Shown here in pieces: positions 50,101-61,988 of a DNA stretch of 64,000 bases. The number at the start of each line of letters is the position of its first letter. Position 1 is the stretch's first letter. The position numbers and the translations under genes were made by a program. This stretch comes from Varroa destructor (lineage: Eukaryota > Arthropoda > Arachnida > Mesostigmata > Varroidae): positions 40,279,891-40,343,890 of the forward strand of contig NW_019211456.1 of the NCBI RefSeq assembly GCF_002443255.2. Reading direction: 5' to 3'. Below the pieces are notes generated by a model, which saw only the letters and a program-made list of their open reading frames with translations, searched no databases and had not been told where the DNA came from.

Positions 50101-51464
50101 ATAATATCCCTGCAATGGGTAACCAAATATTATTTATTCATATTAACAACAATACTTCCTATAATGAAATTATATGTCTTTTTAACGGGGCATTAAGATC
50201 TATAGCAAACAGAAATAATTGTATATATATACACACACATATCCGAAGTATTTATTGTTGGCATTAAATCTTTTGTTATTATAATAGTGTGTTATATTGC
50301 ATTGTCTATTTCTAATATTTAAGCATCGTTTTCTGACATACGGAAATTTCGTCAACTTGCAGTTACACTGTACTGAAGTTAGCATCAACAATGCGCAACT
50401 TAATCGAACCAAAATCTAATTGAGTATATTTTTTTTAAATGCGCTTATCGTAAGTTAGCCACTCATCTTCAAGTTACTAATGGGTACTGACCGTCTCCGT
50501 TATGGTGATGCAACCCCAGCTCTAATACTTTGATACCATTTATAATACCATGTTGCCGCGCTTTAATAAAACACCAGAATATATATATATATATATTCTG
50601 CATTTATTTACAACGACAAACAACTATTTGAATTAAGACTCGAAAATGTAACAATCTAATATACACTATACATTTTCATTAACAACAAAACTGTTAATTA
50701 ATAAATAGATACAGGATAGCTGTGACATACATCATGGCTGATGATATCGAAGTTGGTAAAAAAAAAATAACTTATCGGTCAGCTCTAATCGATATTGCAA
50801 TGATTATTAATGAGCCGTTTTTGAAAATTAGGTTCCTGTAGTAGCCACAATTAAAAACTGGGCCGTGAACAAACCAATGAAAAACACCTCCAGCGTTGCC
50901 TCTCCCTCTCTCACGTACTACGCGTAAACCCACAACAGCTGCAAACGGCGTCTTTACGTTTCTAAGCTAAATTCAGTCGTTAAATGCACTTCGAAAAAAC
51001 TTTGAAATTGAATTAAAAAAATATATATAAATATGCGCTCTTAGTTTCGGGTTTAATGCACATCAGTTCTCAAAAATAACTTAATTATATGCGCGCCCAT
51101 TATGCAGGCGCCCCCACATCAGCTGCGAAGGCCACTATGTCACAGAGAAGAAAAGATGAACCATATGTACATAAAATGCATACGTGTATAGTAAAATTGT
51201 ACATGCATAATAGAACTCATGTTTATTCTATATAACGACTTAGTGGAACTCGCTATTGGGTGCTATTTTACAAGAATTCAACAGACAAACATTTGGAAAA
51301 TCATCTATAGTAATCCAATCGTTGCAACAACAGCGGCATTATTCTTATTATTATTATGGTTAACTTAATTTGGCTACAGCGTCAGCGAAGTTAACTTACC
51401 TAAACTGGACGCCTTTCTTAGGAAAGTCAGTGTAACTTTCGATCAGCCCCTTTACACGATCCAT
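44168..51464 (-). CDS. APRT: Adenine phosphoribosyltransferase, exons 1-3 (last exon not found)
   Basis: Cytosolic purine-salvage enzyme: adenine + PRPP gives AMP + PPi. Exons on the minus strand: 51464-51400 (ATG; MDRVKGLIESYTDFPKKGVQF), 50109-49872 (RDIMPVFRDP..., ESRGFMLAAPLA, RKPGKLPG, ending EKEYGK) and 44293-44168 (ends KDCEAM). All junctions are GT-AG and in phase (AG|G gives Arg; then phase 0). Exon 3 has the PRPP-binding motif VILDDLLATGGT. Spacing from EYGK to DDLLATGG equals the human enzyme, so no exon is missing between 2 and 3. The 143 codons here need about 35 more for the family's usual 180, including the E-L-x-x-L-x-G-R segment. That last exon was not located below 44167 and may lie left of 44 kb. 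Intron 2 is about 5.6 kb and carries repeats. Confidence 0.93.
45695..45780 (-). repeat. tRNA-derived SINE-like unit in APRT intron 2
   Basis: On the minus strand an A-box-like TAGCGAAGTGCGTAACGGG is followed about 35 bases later by a B box, GGGTTCAAACCC (plus 45707-45718). This is the spacing of an RNA polymerase III type-2 promoter. The anticodon-arm region is long and does not fold as a normal tRNA, which points to a SINE head. Confidence 0.55.
46950..47180 (+). mobile_element. Possible second reverse-transcriptase fragment, APRT intron 2
   Basis: The plus-strand frame contains IGPHSLLCMLYDLYVNNLQ, similar to the LINE segment LGPLLF.LYINDL. No YADD motif follows. The similarity is over about 20 residues only. 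Confidence 0.35.
47330..49871. other. Intronic sequence of APRT, no further feature
   Basis: No coding exon recognised on either strand. A short (GA)n run occurs near 47770. Confidence 0.4.
50575..50600. repeat. 26-bp perfect palindrome with AT core
   Basis: CAGAAT, an alternating AT core and ATTCTG form a perfect self-complementary block in APRT intron 1. Confidence 0.9.
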
Positions 51465-52536
51465 TTTACTCTATGTCACGTATTCGACTGCTCAACGGGG
51501 ACACGCAGCTCGCTGATAATCTTGCACGGAAAGGCGGACGCAGACAGACCAATGGCACTTTCCACTCAAACACACACGCACACGCGTTAAATGCAATACA
51601 CTAAGATTGATTATTGTCTAATACCATAACAGGTATTTTTCCTGCACACCCACCTCAGGTCAGACAACCTATTGTCCTGTTGGCGTGTCAGCGTACGATG
51701 TTCTTAGATTCAATTCAGACAAAACACGGTACTCTGTGTATCTGTAGATAGCCGGTTTTAATAGCTGCGCGATAGATAAGAGCTGCGTGCTTGCTCTTTC
51801 CACGCAGAAAGGTTCTATACAGGTTGATAGACAGTGCCAAGCCTGCGTGAGCCGTCGCCGCAACCCTTGCAACCCGGTTCCAACCAGAATAATCATTTTC
51901 AAAAGCACACGCTATTGCTATCCTGACCGTGGCATTTTGTGTAAATTATGTCGCTGTGTTTTTTCATCTATAAATATTGGTACCGGCTGGAAGAATGTCT
52001 ATTGCACTTCCGCGCGCCTATCGTCTTGCAGTGCCTCTCAGAAGCGTAGGTTTTTAACTCTATTTAATTAATAAATAGATCTATATCCGTAATTCGACCG
52101 AGAGACATTTCAAGTAAGAGTAAATTCGTCGACTGATGGCGACGATGTTTTTGTTTATGCGTTATACTTCCTCATATACCGGTGTCGGTCAGCTGTCTGC
52201 TACGTACAGCTATAGCGTAGTGAACGCTATCTGTTTGGCTACTGAGCTTCTATTACAGTCACCATAGACTGTGTCGGAACGAACGAAAGTAAACGGGAGA
52301 GGGAACTAAAAGACGGAAGGAACGACCCAGTTGGTTACGAAGAGTGGCGTCTCTGTTAAACTTTCTTTTATTACTGCCACAACTGTTCCGTTGTGCTTTG
52401 TTACGGGTTGATACAAACGGAAACATCCAGGATCCAGACAGGGAGCTGCGGAACGACAATGTGTATCGTTCTGTGCTCGGAACGATTTAGTAGCCGCGTA
52501 TCCGTTTTCGTATAGTGCAGTAGAATCTAAAAGCCA
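51465..52536. promoter_or_regulatory. Divergent intergenic region between APRT and ECH1
   Basis: The two start codons face away from each other, 1,072 bases apart, with no gene between. Both promoters must lie here and may be shared. I did not identify specific core elements. A plus-strand frame at 51787-52071 shows no motif and is not called. Confidence 0.6.
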
Positions 52537-55500
52537 ATGGCAATATTGCTTGCTGTCAGGCGAGCCTCGGATATTATACTTTCGGGAGCAAGCCAGTTAA
52601 GCAAACGCGCAATGTCAGCAACAACGACCGAGTTCACGACACTCAAGGTGGGTAAAATAGTTAAAGCTGAAGAACTACAAGAAGCAGAACCATTTCTAAG
52701 TCGATCGAGGTGACCATAGTGGGTAATAAGGGTATTTCTGTATGAGAACTATGTAAAAACATTATGTACACACACATACCTTAGTTTTCCTAATATTACT
52801 TTTGTTTATCAAATAAATCAATTGAACCTAATGTTTTCTGAGTATCTGCCTGAAAGACTTCCACAACCGAGAAATGTATTCAATCATCTTTCACACATGT
52901 ATAAAGCTCAGCTGCCTTTACCATTCAGCTGTCATGAAACATAGTTCTCCAGAATCGTCGCTCACTTAATATCTCGTGACCTCTTTGCATTCGCGCTAAT
53001 ATATTTGGAAGCCCATTTGCCCTGGCACGGGGACGTTCAGAAGTACTTTAATTGAACGAAAAAGAAATTCTAAGTTATATATCTCAAGAGCAAATACCTT
53101 GTTCGCTATAATTAGGAGGTCAGTTAAACTTTCCGCTAATTGCATTTATCCGGTTTGTTTTTGAAGTACATTTTTTATCGGTTCTTAATCTAGTACGGAC
53201 ATCTGCCTATTTGATTCATGGTGCTGCAAAATTTTCTTCTAGGACAAATGCTACATCTTCAAATAAAGCTGTGATATATTTGTTTGTATCAATGGAAACT
53301 GTGATTAAATGAAGAGCGAGGCCGAGCCATTCATCACGCCAAGTCATCGCAGACGATTGTTTGACAAAAAGAATCGAAGTGCTCTTGATTTTTTTTCTCT
53401 TAAACCTAACGGAATACAGCCCGTCAATAAGCGGAAATAAGAAAAAATCATAATTAGTAATCGTTTGATAGAAAAAAATAACACGAAACGCATGTGTATC
53501 GAGGTCCCTAAAGTATTTGGTGAAGTAACTCCCCAGAGGTAGAGCAATCCAAGAACTATACTTAGTTATTACACACCAAGTTTGTAAAGGAAAGAGAAGA
53601 CAAGAAGTTAAGATAGTGATGTACCTATAAATATAAAGTCACACTTCTATAAAATGTTTCATATTAGAATTTTAGCAAATATACGAAATATTTACTGAAG
53701 TAAGGCATTCGTACCTTACTTCGTGTATTCGTTGCCAGACAAATCCTACTTGCTTTATATTTCACAGTTCACACACGTCCTTTCATGCATACTTTATAAG
53801 CCATTTTATAAAAGTGATAAAAAATCTGTAGTGGAACTTTATAACATAGTGGGTAAACCTTTCCCGATGCTGGTTTCAGTGATGCGTAGATCTATAAAAC
53901 AATGACAGCTGTTCTAGCTGAAAATGTTAAACAAACATCGCGAAGGATACCCTTGGATACCGGAAGCTAAGTTTTTTCCTCCAATATGGCCGTACAAATA
54001 ATCGCCTTTCTATCTGAACAAGTCAACTTTCTGAACTATGAGCGGTCCATCCTCAAAGGCGGACACTTGAGGGATTCGAACTCGAGCTGTTAGACTATAG
54101 CATAATTCTAAAGGTCTAAAGGTATTATCTATGCTAGAGACTATTCTATACGTATTAGAATCGCCTACTCTAACACGCATACACTGAGTCGTTCGTACGG
54201 ACGGACGGAAGGAGGGAAGGATGTTGAACGGCTACAACTTAACTGCATGCAATGACGTTTCGCATTTTCTAGGTGTATAAACCGGCGCCATTTGTCTATA
54301 ATGTAGAGCTGAACCGGCCGGAGAAGAGGAACGCCATGAATAGTGCGATGTGGACCGACATACCGAAGTGTTTTGCCTTGATAAACACCGATCCCGATTG
54401 CCGGTAAGCATCCATAAATCTTTGCATTGCAAGTAGAGTGTGGACGGGTCGAAAAGCACTTGCTGTCTGAGAGCACGGGAGTGAGGTAGATTTTGAAAGC
54501 AATGACCTAATGTTTATCCAATTACCACTTACATAGAAGTTAGAGAAGTGGCTCGTTCGTTTCAAATATGTCACTTCCAAGGAAAAATCTGGGAACGTGA
54601 ATTTCGTATTTTATTTTTTGTTCGGTTTAACGAGTTAGCAGGAGAGTACGACTCACATAGATACTTGTGTGTCTGAACACATTCATGTGTAAGTGTGGTA
54701 TCAAACAGAATTCCCGAACAATGTTGTGCTTAGTCACATGATAAAGCAAATGTTCTTCATGAAAAAATTGCAGAGTCGTCATATTCTCAGGCTCTGGAGC
54801 GATGTTTACCGCTGGACTCGACCTTACAGAGCAGGCCGGTTAGTATTGGCCTAATGCTTACACACAGCCTATCCGCAACCCATCACCATTTTCATGCTAT
54901 CATAGTGACACAACGCGCGTTCCGTTGCGACATATATTTTAGAAGAATCAGTTTTTTAATGTCGGTGTTTCCGTTTTCGAAATACTTAATACATCGCACA
55001 AGTACATACGCATCGTATTGTACCAGTTGTTATTTCTAATTGAATCAAGTTCCACTTCTTTTTTTCTTCGCTGGTTCAATCTCAAACAAACTCACGAATC
55101 ATACGCTCCCATCATATAAGCCATATATATAATTCAGTTACAAAATATCTTGGACACAAGCGATCTGTATTTAAACATTTGATTACCTAAGAATGGTAGT
55201 TTCTACAAACATTTCCACTGGGAGATTCTAACGTCATCTAATTTATTGCGTGGTATTCTGTAATAGATGTTCGCGCTCTCGTTAAATGCATCTTAGTGCT
55301 ATAGAGACCCATGACTGTGTGGAAATCCTTTTCAATCAATTCGATATTTCTATCACTCGTGAGACAAGTCGACCCTGAGAATATTATGCCCTTCTTTTTG
55401 CCACTGTCATCAAATAAATTCCAGTAGAATAATGTGGAATTTAGCAAGTTGGTAATTCTCGATACGTCACTCTCGGAATCACACTTCATCTCTTGTCGAG

Positions 55501-57084
55501 AACTTCGATAGGGAATTATTATTATTAACGTATATAACAATATAATTGCAGCGGTCTTGGCGGGATTTGGCGCGTATGGTGACGACGCTTCTAGAAAATT
55601 CGTCAAAGTTCGTAATCTTATTCAACGCTACCAGTATACTGTCACGTCAATAGAGAAGTGCGCGAAGCCCGTAATTGCAGCTATTCATGGCGGATGCATT
55701 GGTGCGGGCAACAGCCTTATCGCATCATGCGATATCAGGTAATGAGTTTCCTGCTGCTGTTTGATGCCTTAAGGAACAGCCTAAGAGCGGTCAGCTGTTA
55801 TAAAAACCGGCCAGGCTAATGCAGGGGGTAGGCGACCTCACAGGGGACAGTAAAGCTTTAGTAGTTGTTATATGTTCATTATATTCAAAATGTGTTTTTA
55901 CGTTTACGTAACCCACTATACGTATCTCACATCTGTCATAAACAATAAAAGATAGGTTCTATATGCAAGCTCGGGTATAAGATCCATTGCTTATGAATTG
56001 AATGATCAATTCATCAAGGAATCTTTGGGAAGAACCTTGTTAGAAATGCAGTAAGCTTGAAACAACAGTGTAACCGCATTTATTTGCTCTACGGAAAGTA
56101 AATCGTTGAATTTACCACTATCATATACTACTCGACAAAAGAATCACCCGAATGTTTCCAGACGTAGTGTCTGTAGAATCTGGGTCATCGATTAATTTCC
56201 AACATAGTACCGACTTTATGGGTTCGGTGGGTTTACAAGTCTTACACTGGGTACCGTCGAACGGCACCGATGCATGTGCATTATACGCTTCTAAAACTCC
56301 CGAAAATAAATACTGGGTAATCTTGGGCATATGGCAAATGGAAAAAATCAAATTCATATGAAATGCAAATAATGTTCCATTTGAAAAATAGCGACCCTGA
56401 TTTACTCCGTGCTCCACTAAGTTCTCGGTGCTTCTTGTACGAAAAAGCCATTTATCATTTTCATTTCTTACAGATAAGAAGAAATCTAATAGTGATGCTG
56501 TTGCTATCCAGGTATTGTACCGAAGACGCATGGTTTACGATTCGTGAAATCGATGTGGGCCTGTGCGCCGACGTTGGTGTGCTTCAACGCTTGCCGAAAA
56601 TTGTGGGCAACGGATCTTTGATTAGCGAATGGGCATTAACCGGTAGGAGAATTGACTCAAAGGAAGCTCGGCAAGAAGGTCTCGTGTCGAAGGTCGTCAA
56701 AGACAAGGATGAGCTTATGAAAGTGTCACTCGAACTCGCGAACACCATCGCTGCGAAATCACCGGTTGCCGTACAGGGAACGAAGGTATATATGATCATC
56801 GCCACTTGAAGCGTGTGCGAGAACCTGCATATAAAAGAGGTCTAATGCTATCCGTACACACTATTCCAGTCTAGAATTACTTTATTTGTTTGTCACTGTG
56901 TATTTCAACGCCAGATTTTTACTTGCAGGTAAATTTGGTTTATTCGCGCAGCTATCCCGTCGATCAGGCATTGGAATTCATGGCCACGTGGAACGCATGT
57001 CATCTGCAGTCTGAGGACGTGGCGACCGCTGCCACTGCATTAATTTCAAAGGATTCTGAGCAACCTGTCTTTGCTAAACTTTAA
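52537..57084 (+). CDS. ECH1: Delta3,5-delta2,4-dienoyl-CoA isomerase, complete six-exon gene
   Basis: Crotonase-fold enzyme of unsaturated fatty-acid beta-oxidation in mitochondria and peroxisomes. Exons: 52537-52647, 54273-54403, 54774-54838, 55552-55738, 56512-56785, 56929-57084. All are GT-AG, every junction is in phase and the total is 924 nt (307 residues; human about 328). Exon 1 encodes a basic, amphipathic N-terminus (MAILLAVRRASDIIL...) that fits a mitochondrial presequence. Then come ELNRPEKRNAMN, the oxyanion-hole segment GSGAMFTAGLDL, AIHGGCIGAG, and REIDVGLCADVGVLQRLPK. The protein ends in AKL, a peroxisomal PTS1-type tripeptide, giving the dual-targeting layout of mammalian ECH1. 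Odd: where the family has GGGVDL, with a catalytic Asp, this protein has GAGNSL. The Glu (56546) and second Asp (56570) of the active site remain. AATAAA at 57476 is a candidate poly(A) signal. Confidence 0.94.
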
Positions 57085-59888
57085 ATTGAACAATTTATGC
57101 TCACAAAGAATAGACCAGACATAATTCAGCGGTATACGTGTTTGTCATTATCGTTATAATGATATTTATCCAATTTGCTACTCCTACCAAGGTGCTTTTA
57201 GTGGGTTTATACAGAGCCCCCGTGCAATTATGACTAGTATTATTCTTCATCACGATAAACAGGCGTTGGTCTAAATTTTACATGATGCGAGCAAGATGAT
57301 GTTGCGTTATGATGGTCTTATTAGAGTGCATGAAGTCGTCTCAAACATCGGCTCACTGAATCATGAGGAACAATATAAAGCCCCTTAAAAAGCAAGTTGT
57401 CCTTGGAAATGAGCGCGTGAGGTGTATTCGAATACGCTTGCTCAAGAATAGATACGTGATATTCTATGCCGTCGGAATAAAATAGTAATCTTGTGAAAAA
57501 GATTTAACAAAATTATAAACCTACTATTTACCTTAGTATTGAATCAACATAGGTACATATAATAATCGTATCATCGTTTCCCATTATTATTTCACTAAAA
57601 CGGACTGCATATGATTATTTCCGTCGACTTGATGCTTCGCACGAATAGATGTACCTTCGTGCTGTTGGTAGAGGCGCCCTTAGAACTCTTAGTACTAGAA
57701 TAGCCAAATAAATCAGGATTTAGGGTGGTACAAGTTTTCTTCTATTCTGACTATAGATATTAGCCAGTGTATCAGTGGAGAACTTGGTTTGATTTATAGG
57801 ATTTTACTAGAAAATCTACTATTTAGCTTACGTGTGAGATGGCTGCTTCTTATATTATGTTTTAATTTATATTCTAGTATGTTTCGATACATATTTGTGT
57901 CCTGGGCTATTCGTACGTGTTATGGGTTTCTAATAGGCGCATCTCCTGATAGCGATTAGCCCTACAGGATTCCTTAGGATTTATAACTTTCTCTCGCTTT
58001 AAACGAACACTACTTGTAATGTTCCGATCAAAAAGGACAAATCGTAAAAAATTCTAACTTCGTTTAACAAGCCACCTCCAAGTTGAAGTTTTGCATTGCG
58101 CTGCACAACATGATCATAATGACTGTACCCCTACGGAAGCATAGTTACAACGCAGTAAATATGTGCTCCACATAAATTATTATTAGAAAAGTTGAAATCT
58201 CTCTTATCGATACTTTTACCTACCAAACTCTTTGAAAAGCGAGCATCATAGATCGTAGTGCAATCGTGCTCCTAAATTCAGAACCCTTGATGGCCACCGC
58301 CCTTAGTGATTAGAGTTCATTGTAGAATTTTCTCATTAGTACATTTACTTCAGCGTTCTTAATTTTCCAGCTGTGCAATAGATACACACTGAACGCTGTT
58401 CCGGCGAAAAGGCCTTAATACAAATACGATGGACTTATTCGAGTGGACATTCTTTAAATGGAGTAGCCCAATAGCGTTACACATTTCAACACTTTGCTAC
58501 ACAACGTGTCCTCAAATAAAACTACATATTTGATCCCAAACCTAGTTGCCCGGGCTGAATACAAAGCATGTTTAGTTCCTACAAATGTACAGGTACGAAG
58601 CTGATAAACAAGTTTAAATTGATATGCCGTGTAGAAAAAAAAACCCTCTCGAAACAACCGTTCGGCATATGATTCTGCGTACAGGTTTATGAGTAGACTA
58701 CTTTTTTAGCGGAGTCTAGGAAAAATATACGAGAATAACTATCTGGAAAACGTCAGGCTGTATTATCTCGACCCCTATCGGCGGCATCCTGCGCTCACTC
58801 TGCGAGCGACAGGCAAACGGTGCGTGTAATTGGCACAAGAAGGGTAACATTGATGTGGTGAACGAATGGCGTCAGACTTACGTGTAGAAGTTAGTTGTTG
58901 GATATATGAGGTCTATAACGTGCCCTCATTAGCAAATACAAATTAAGCGCGTTTTTCTTCTATCAGTGGCTAGAAGCGGGTTCAGTATGGGTTAACTATT
59001 TTATCTGCAACGAACGAATTTTCTACGTAGCCACTTCGTTTTATAATGTTTGAAGATGAAGCGTACTGTGCCAAGCACCTATAATTGATAATCAGAATTT
59101 TCAATCATTACAGCTTATAATGTCTCATACGTTACCTAATTGTTACGTTCATGGATCATAAAACTGTTTCTAGGTGGCACATTTCTTGATAGTTAGCGGA
59201 GCTGCTTAAGGGTACGACGTGGATTGCTTTCGGATTTCTTCGGGCTGATAATCGGTTACTGCGTCGGTATCTTTGCGTTGTGTAACTACGTGTCCTTATC
59301 TTCACTATAGTACATCGCAAGCCCCCCAATACGTCATTTAGTGATAGGTTTACAACATTAGATTAGGTAAGAGCTATTTTCGCTGATGTGCCATTAAGCA
59401 TAAAGGAAAAATCACTTTATAAAGGAAGAAGTTGCTCATATAATGGCTAGTTTCCCGGCGTCCCATTCATAACTTGGCGAACGGTAGATTACGACGGCCT
59501 TTGTTCCAGTTACACGTTTCTACTACTGTAAGTTTCTATCCATTTTGTGCTATTAGTGCCCACGGAATCTGTTATTCAATTGGTCGTGCTATACACGATG
59601 TTCTAGATGACGGATATCTAATTTCGGTGAGAGTTAACGTTCCCTGTTATTCTTTCGCTATCTGCGTAGTCTAGGGCCCTTTTTTCTTCCTTATTACGTA
59701 ACTTCACTGGACTAGCTTGAAGAACCTCTCGCTCAACGACATTGCAGGTTCATCCGACCATTTACTGGCAATCATAAAACGCAGTGAAGTCAATGTTTCG
59801 CTAAATTTCGGGATACCAGCAACAGCTCACAATCAGTCGAAGCGATCGGCCGGTAAAAACTATTTCGGTTCGTTTCAACTTTGCCACC
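57085..59888. other. Intergenic, no feature recognised
   Basis: Apart from the AATAAA at 57476 there is no supportable exon. Short frames at 58454-58657 (minus) and 59474-59674 (plus) show no motif. The 3' end should hold the promoter and 5' UTR of the cystatin-like gene. Confidence 0.4.
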
Positions 59889-60296
59889 ATGTCGTTCCTA
59901 ATTATAGTCGTCATTAGTATTTTTGGGATATGCCTGTCACCAGCAGACAAGGCATTCTCACTTGAAAGCTATGCAGATGGAGCTCCGCGTTGTAATAGCA
60001 CGTACGGACTGGATGTACACAAAGAGAATCATCTGGTTGGCAAATTCTCAACAGCGAATTGCTCGGACGGGCGTGTGCAAAAGGCAGTGAAAACCGCAAA
60101 CCTGGCACCGGAAGACGTTTACGGAGTTACCTCTCAAATAGTTGCAGGAACTAAATACGTGATCTATACCAACCGGAGGGAATCGTCCTGCTGTCGAGTT
60201 CCAGTATGGTCTCAACCTTCGGGAAAAAACGAGGTGGTTGCTGACGAAGTTTGTTGTGATGACGAAAGTTGCGCCAGATACGTGGAGAAATGCTAG
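59889..60296 (+). CDS. Secreted cystatin-like protein, single exon
   Basis: The ATG lies in a perfect GCCACCATG context and opens 135 codons to TAG. Residues 1-18 are a clear signal peptide (SFLIIVVISIFGICLS). The mature part has an N-glycosylation site (NST, 36), VQKAVKTA (63-70) and QIVAGTKYVIY (83-93). The last is the Q-x-V-x-G inhibitory loop of cystatins followed by the strand that normally comes next. A Trp at 107 could be the second hairpin. Eight Cys remain in the mature chain, arranged as two CC pairs (101-102, 122-123), which is not the usual type 2 cystatin pattern. Family-level role: inhibition of papain-like cysteine proteases outside the cell. Candidate poly(A) signals are at 60424 and 61488. 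I am fairly sure it is a real secreted protein, less sure of the cystatin fold. Confidence 0.7.
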   Translation: MSFLIIVVISIFGICLSPADKAFSLESYADGAPRCNSTYGLDVHKENHLVGKFSTANCSDGRVQKAVKTANLAPEDVYGVTSQIVAGTKYVIYTNRRESSCCRVPVWSQPSGKNEVVADEVCCDDESCARYVEKC

Positions 60297-61863
60297 ACAT
60301 GCTGCAGTAATTATGTTATTTTCGTTCATTCTCCTTGATATTCGAACTGTCAGCATAATTATAGAAAGAAATAGTAAACACTATCTCAATCACAACAAAG
60401 AGTTTAGCAGATTCGAGTTCTTTAATAAATTGGCATATTATTGCATACAAATGTGGCACAAATCTTTTCTAGTGTTACCCACAGAGTCATCTACAGGGGG
60501 ATTCTCTGAGCATTTACAGAAATCATTGATAAAATGTCGTCCCGTCAAGGTCGAAACGGAAAAATGAGCACTCGCTGGAAATTGTTGCCCGGCAATTTAA
60601 GTGGCATCGTGGACGGTTTTCGGGCACCTGCAGATTTCTTAAATATACATGTTTTACACATTCATCAACAAACCACAAGCTATAAATATAGGCCTTATAA
60701 ACCACTACATTGATCGATTAAGAAGTTCTTCAGTACAATCTCCGGTAGGGTATGGATAGTTTTTGTGCCCCTGAGCTTGAAAACAGTCAAAATCAAGAAT
60801 AGTAATACTAATCCAAATAGTAACGTATATTTAAAACATCCGTTGCCCCCGATCATGCTTTAGACTATATATAGAATATAAGACAGTGATTAAACTAGGC
60901 ATGCGTACATTATGCGTAGACTCATATGTAGAATATCTACGAAGATCTGCATCCTACATTTTTGATCGGAAGCTGCGTTAATATGGATCTTGGCTTTTTC
61001 TTTTTATCTACGCGAGGGGACAAGCTGCAGCGTAATAATTCGCACAGGTTTTGTCCTTTCTTTTTTTCTTCTTTTTACCTTTCTTTCCACTATGTGGTTA
61101 AGGGTAACTCGTTGTAAAACGTCGGGAACTTTCAAGGCGATTGTGGACAAACTTTTGACATTGACTACTTGAATTTTACGCAGTTGCACAGCGTGCGCTG
61201 GTTTATTCCGAAAAATTCAGCAGTATTTGTATTTACTTTTTTTAAAAACAGATGTTTTTTTGTTGATTGGTGTGGGTGTAATCCGCTTGGTATAAATTTC
61301 TGCAAAAGTTTGCTACACATGTTGTGGAAGAAGAAAACACTGACCGAGAGAAAATTCATGTAGCATTTAATTAGCTGTAAGCTTCATAAATCTCTGCCTC
61401 TAAATGTTAATGGTTTATAGCCATGTGTTATATTTCACCGGTAAGATTGTTTATTAGTTTACATGCTTATTGTTACTGTTTTGTCCGAATAAAGAAAGAT
61501 TATTTTAAGCTGTGTACCATTTCTCCAGTGGCTTTATCGTTTCACAAAATAAAAACAAATGTATAGTAAAAACAGTTAAAAGTAAAGGGACCCCCAATCT
61601 AACTTAAGAGGCAAATAAATTTGAAGGAAAATCACAAAAGCTGATTTTAGTATAGCAGCTCAAATATATCAAAAACAATGCAAGAGTAAGGCAAAATGTA
61701 AATAGAAAAACAAACTTTAAAAATTGACTTAACAAGTGAAAATTAATAATGACAGACATTTTTGGTAGTTCCTAAACAGTGCAGCTCTCGGTTGAAATAA
61801 TTCCTGCAAATTTCAGTCTACTTTGGTTTAGTTTATTATATTTATAGTGCAATTAAATATTAT
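60297..61863. other. Convergent 3' region between two one-exon genes
   Basis: No coding exon. It contains AATAAA at 60424 and 61488 on the plus strand, and TTTATT (AATAAA on minus) at 61864-61869, suggesting the two genes end toward each other here. Confidence 0.45.
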
Positions 61864-61988
61864 TTTATTCACAAATAACAAAATGAATATTGTTTAACCT
61901 TTGCGATAAGTTCTCTAGTTCTCGCGGACGGCATCCATTACAGACCAATTTAAATCGTCTGCTTTTCGGGGTAATATCAAATGCTGTC

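Noticed and set aside
55238..55606. 122-codon minus-strand ORF
   Set aside because: Lies in ECH1 intron 3 and overlaps exon 4 on the opposite strand; no motif.
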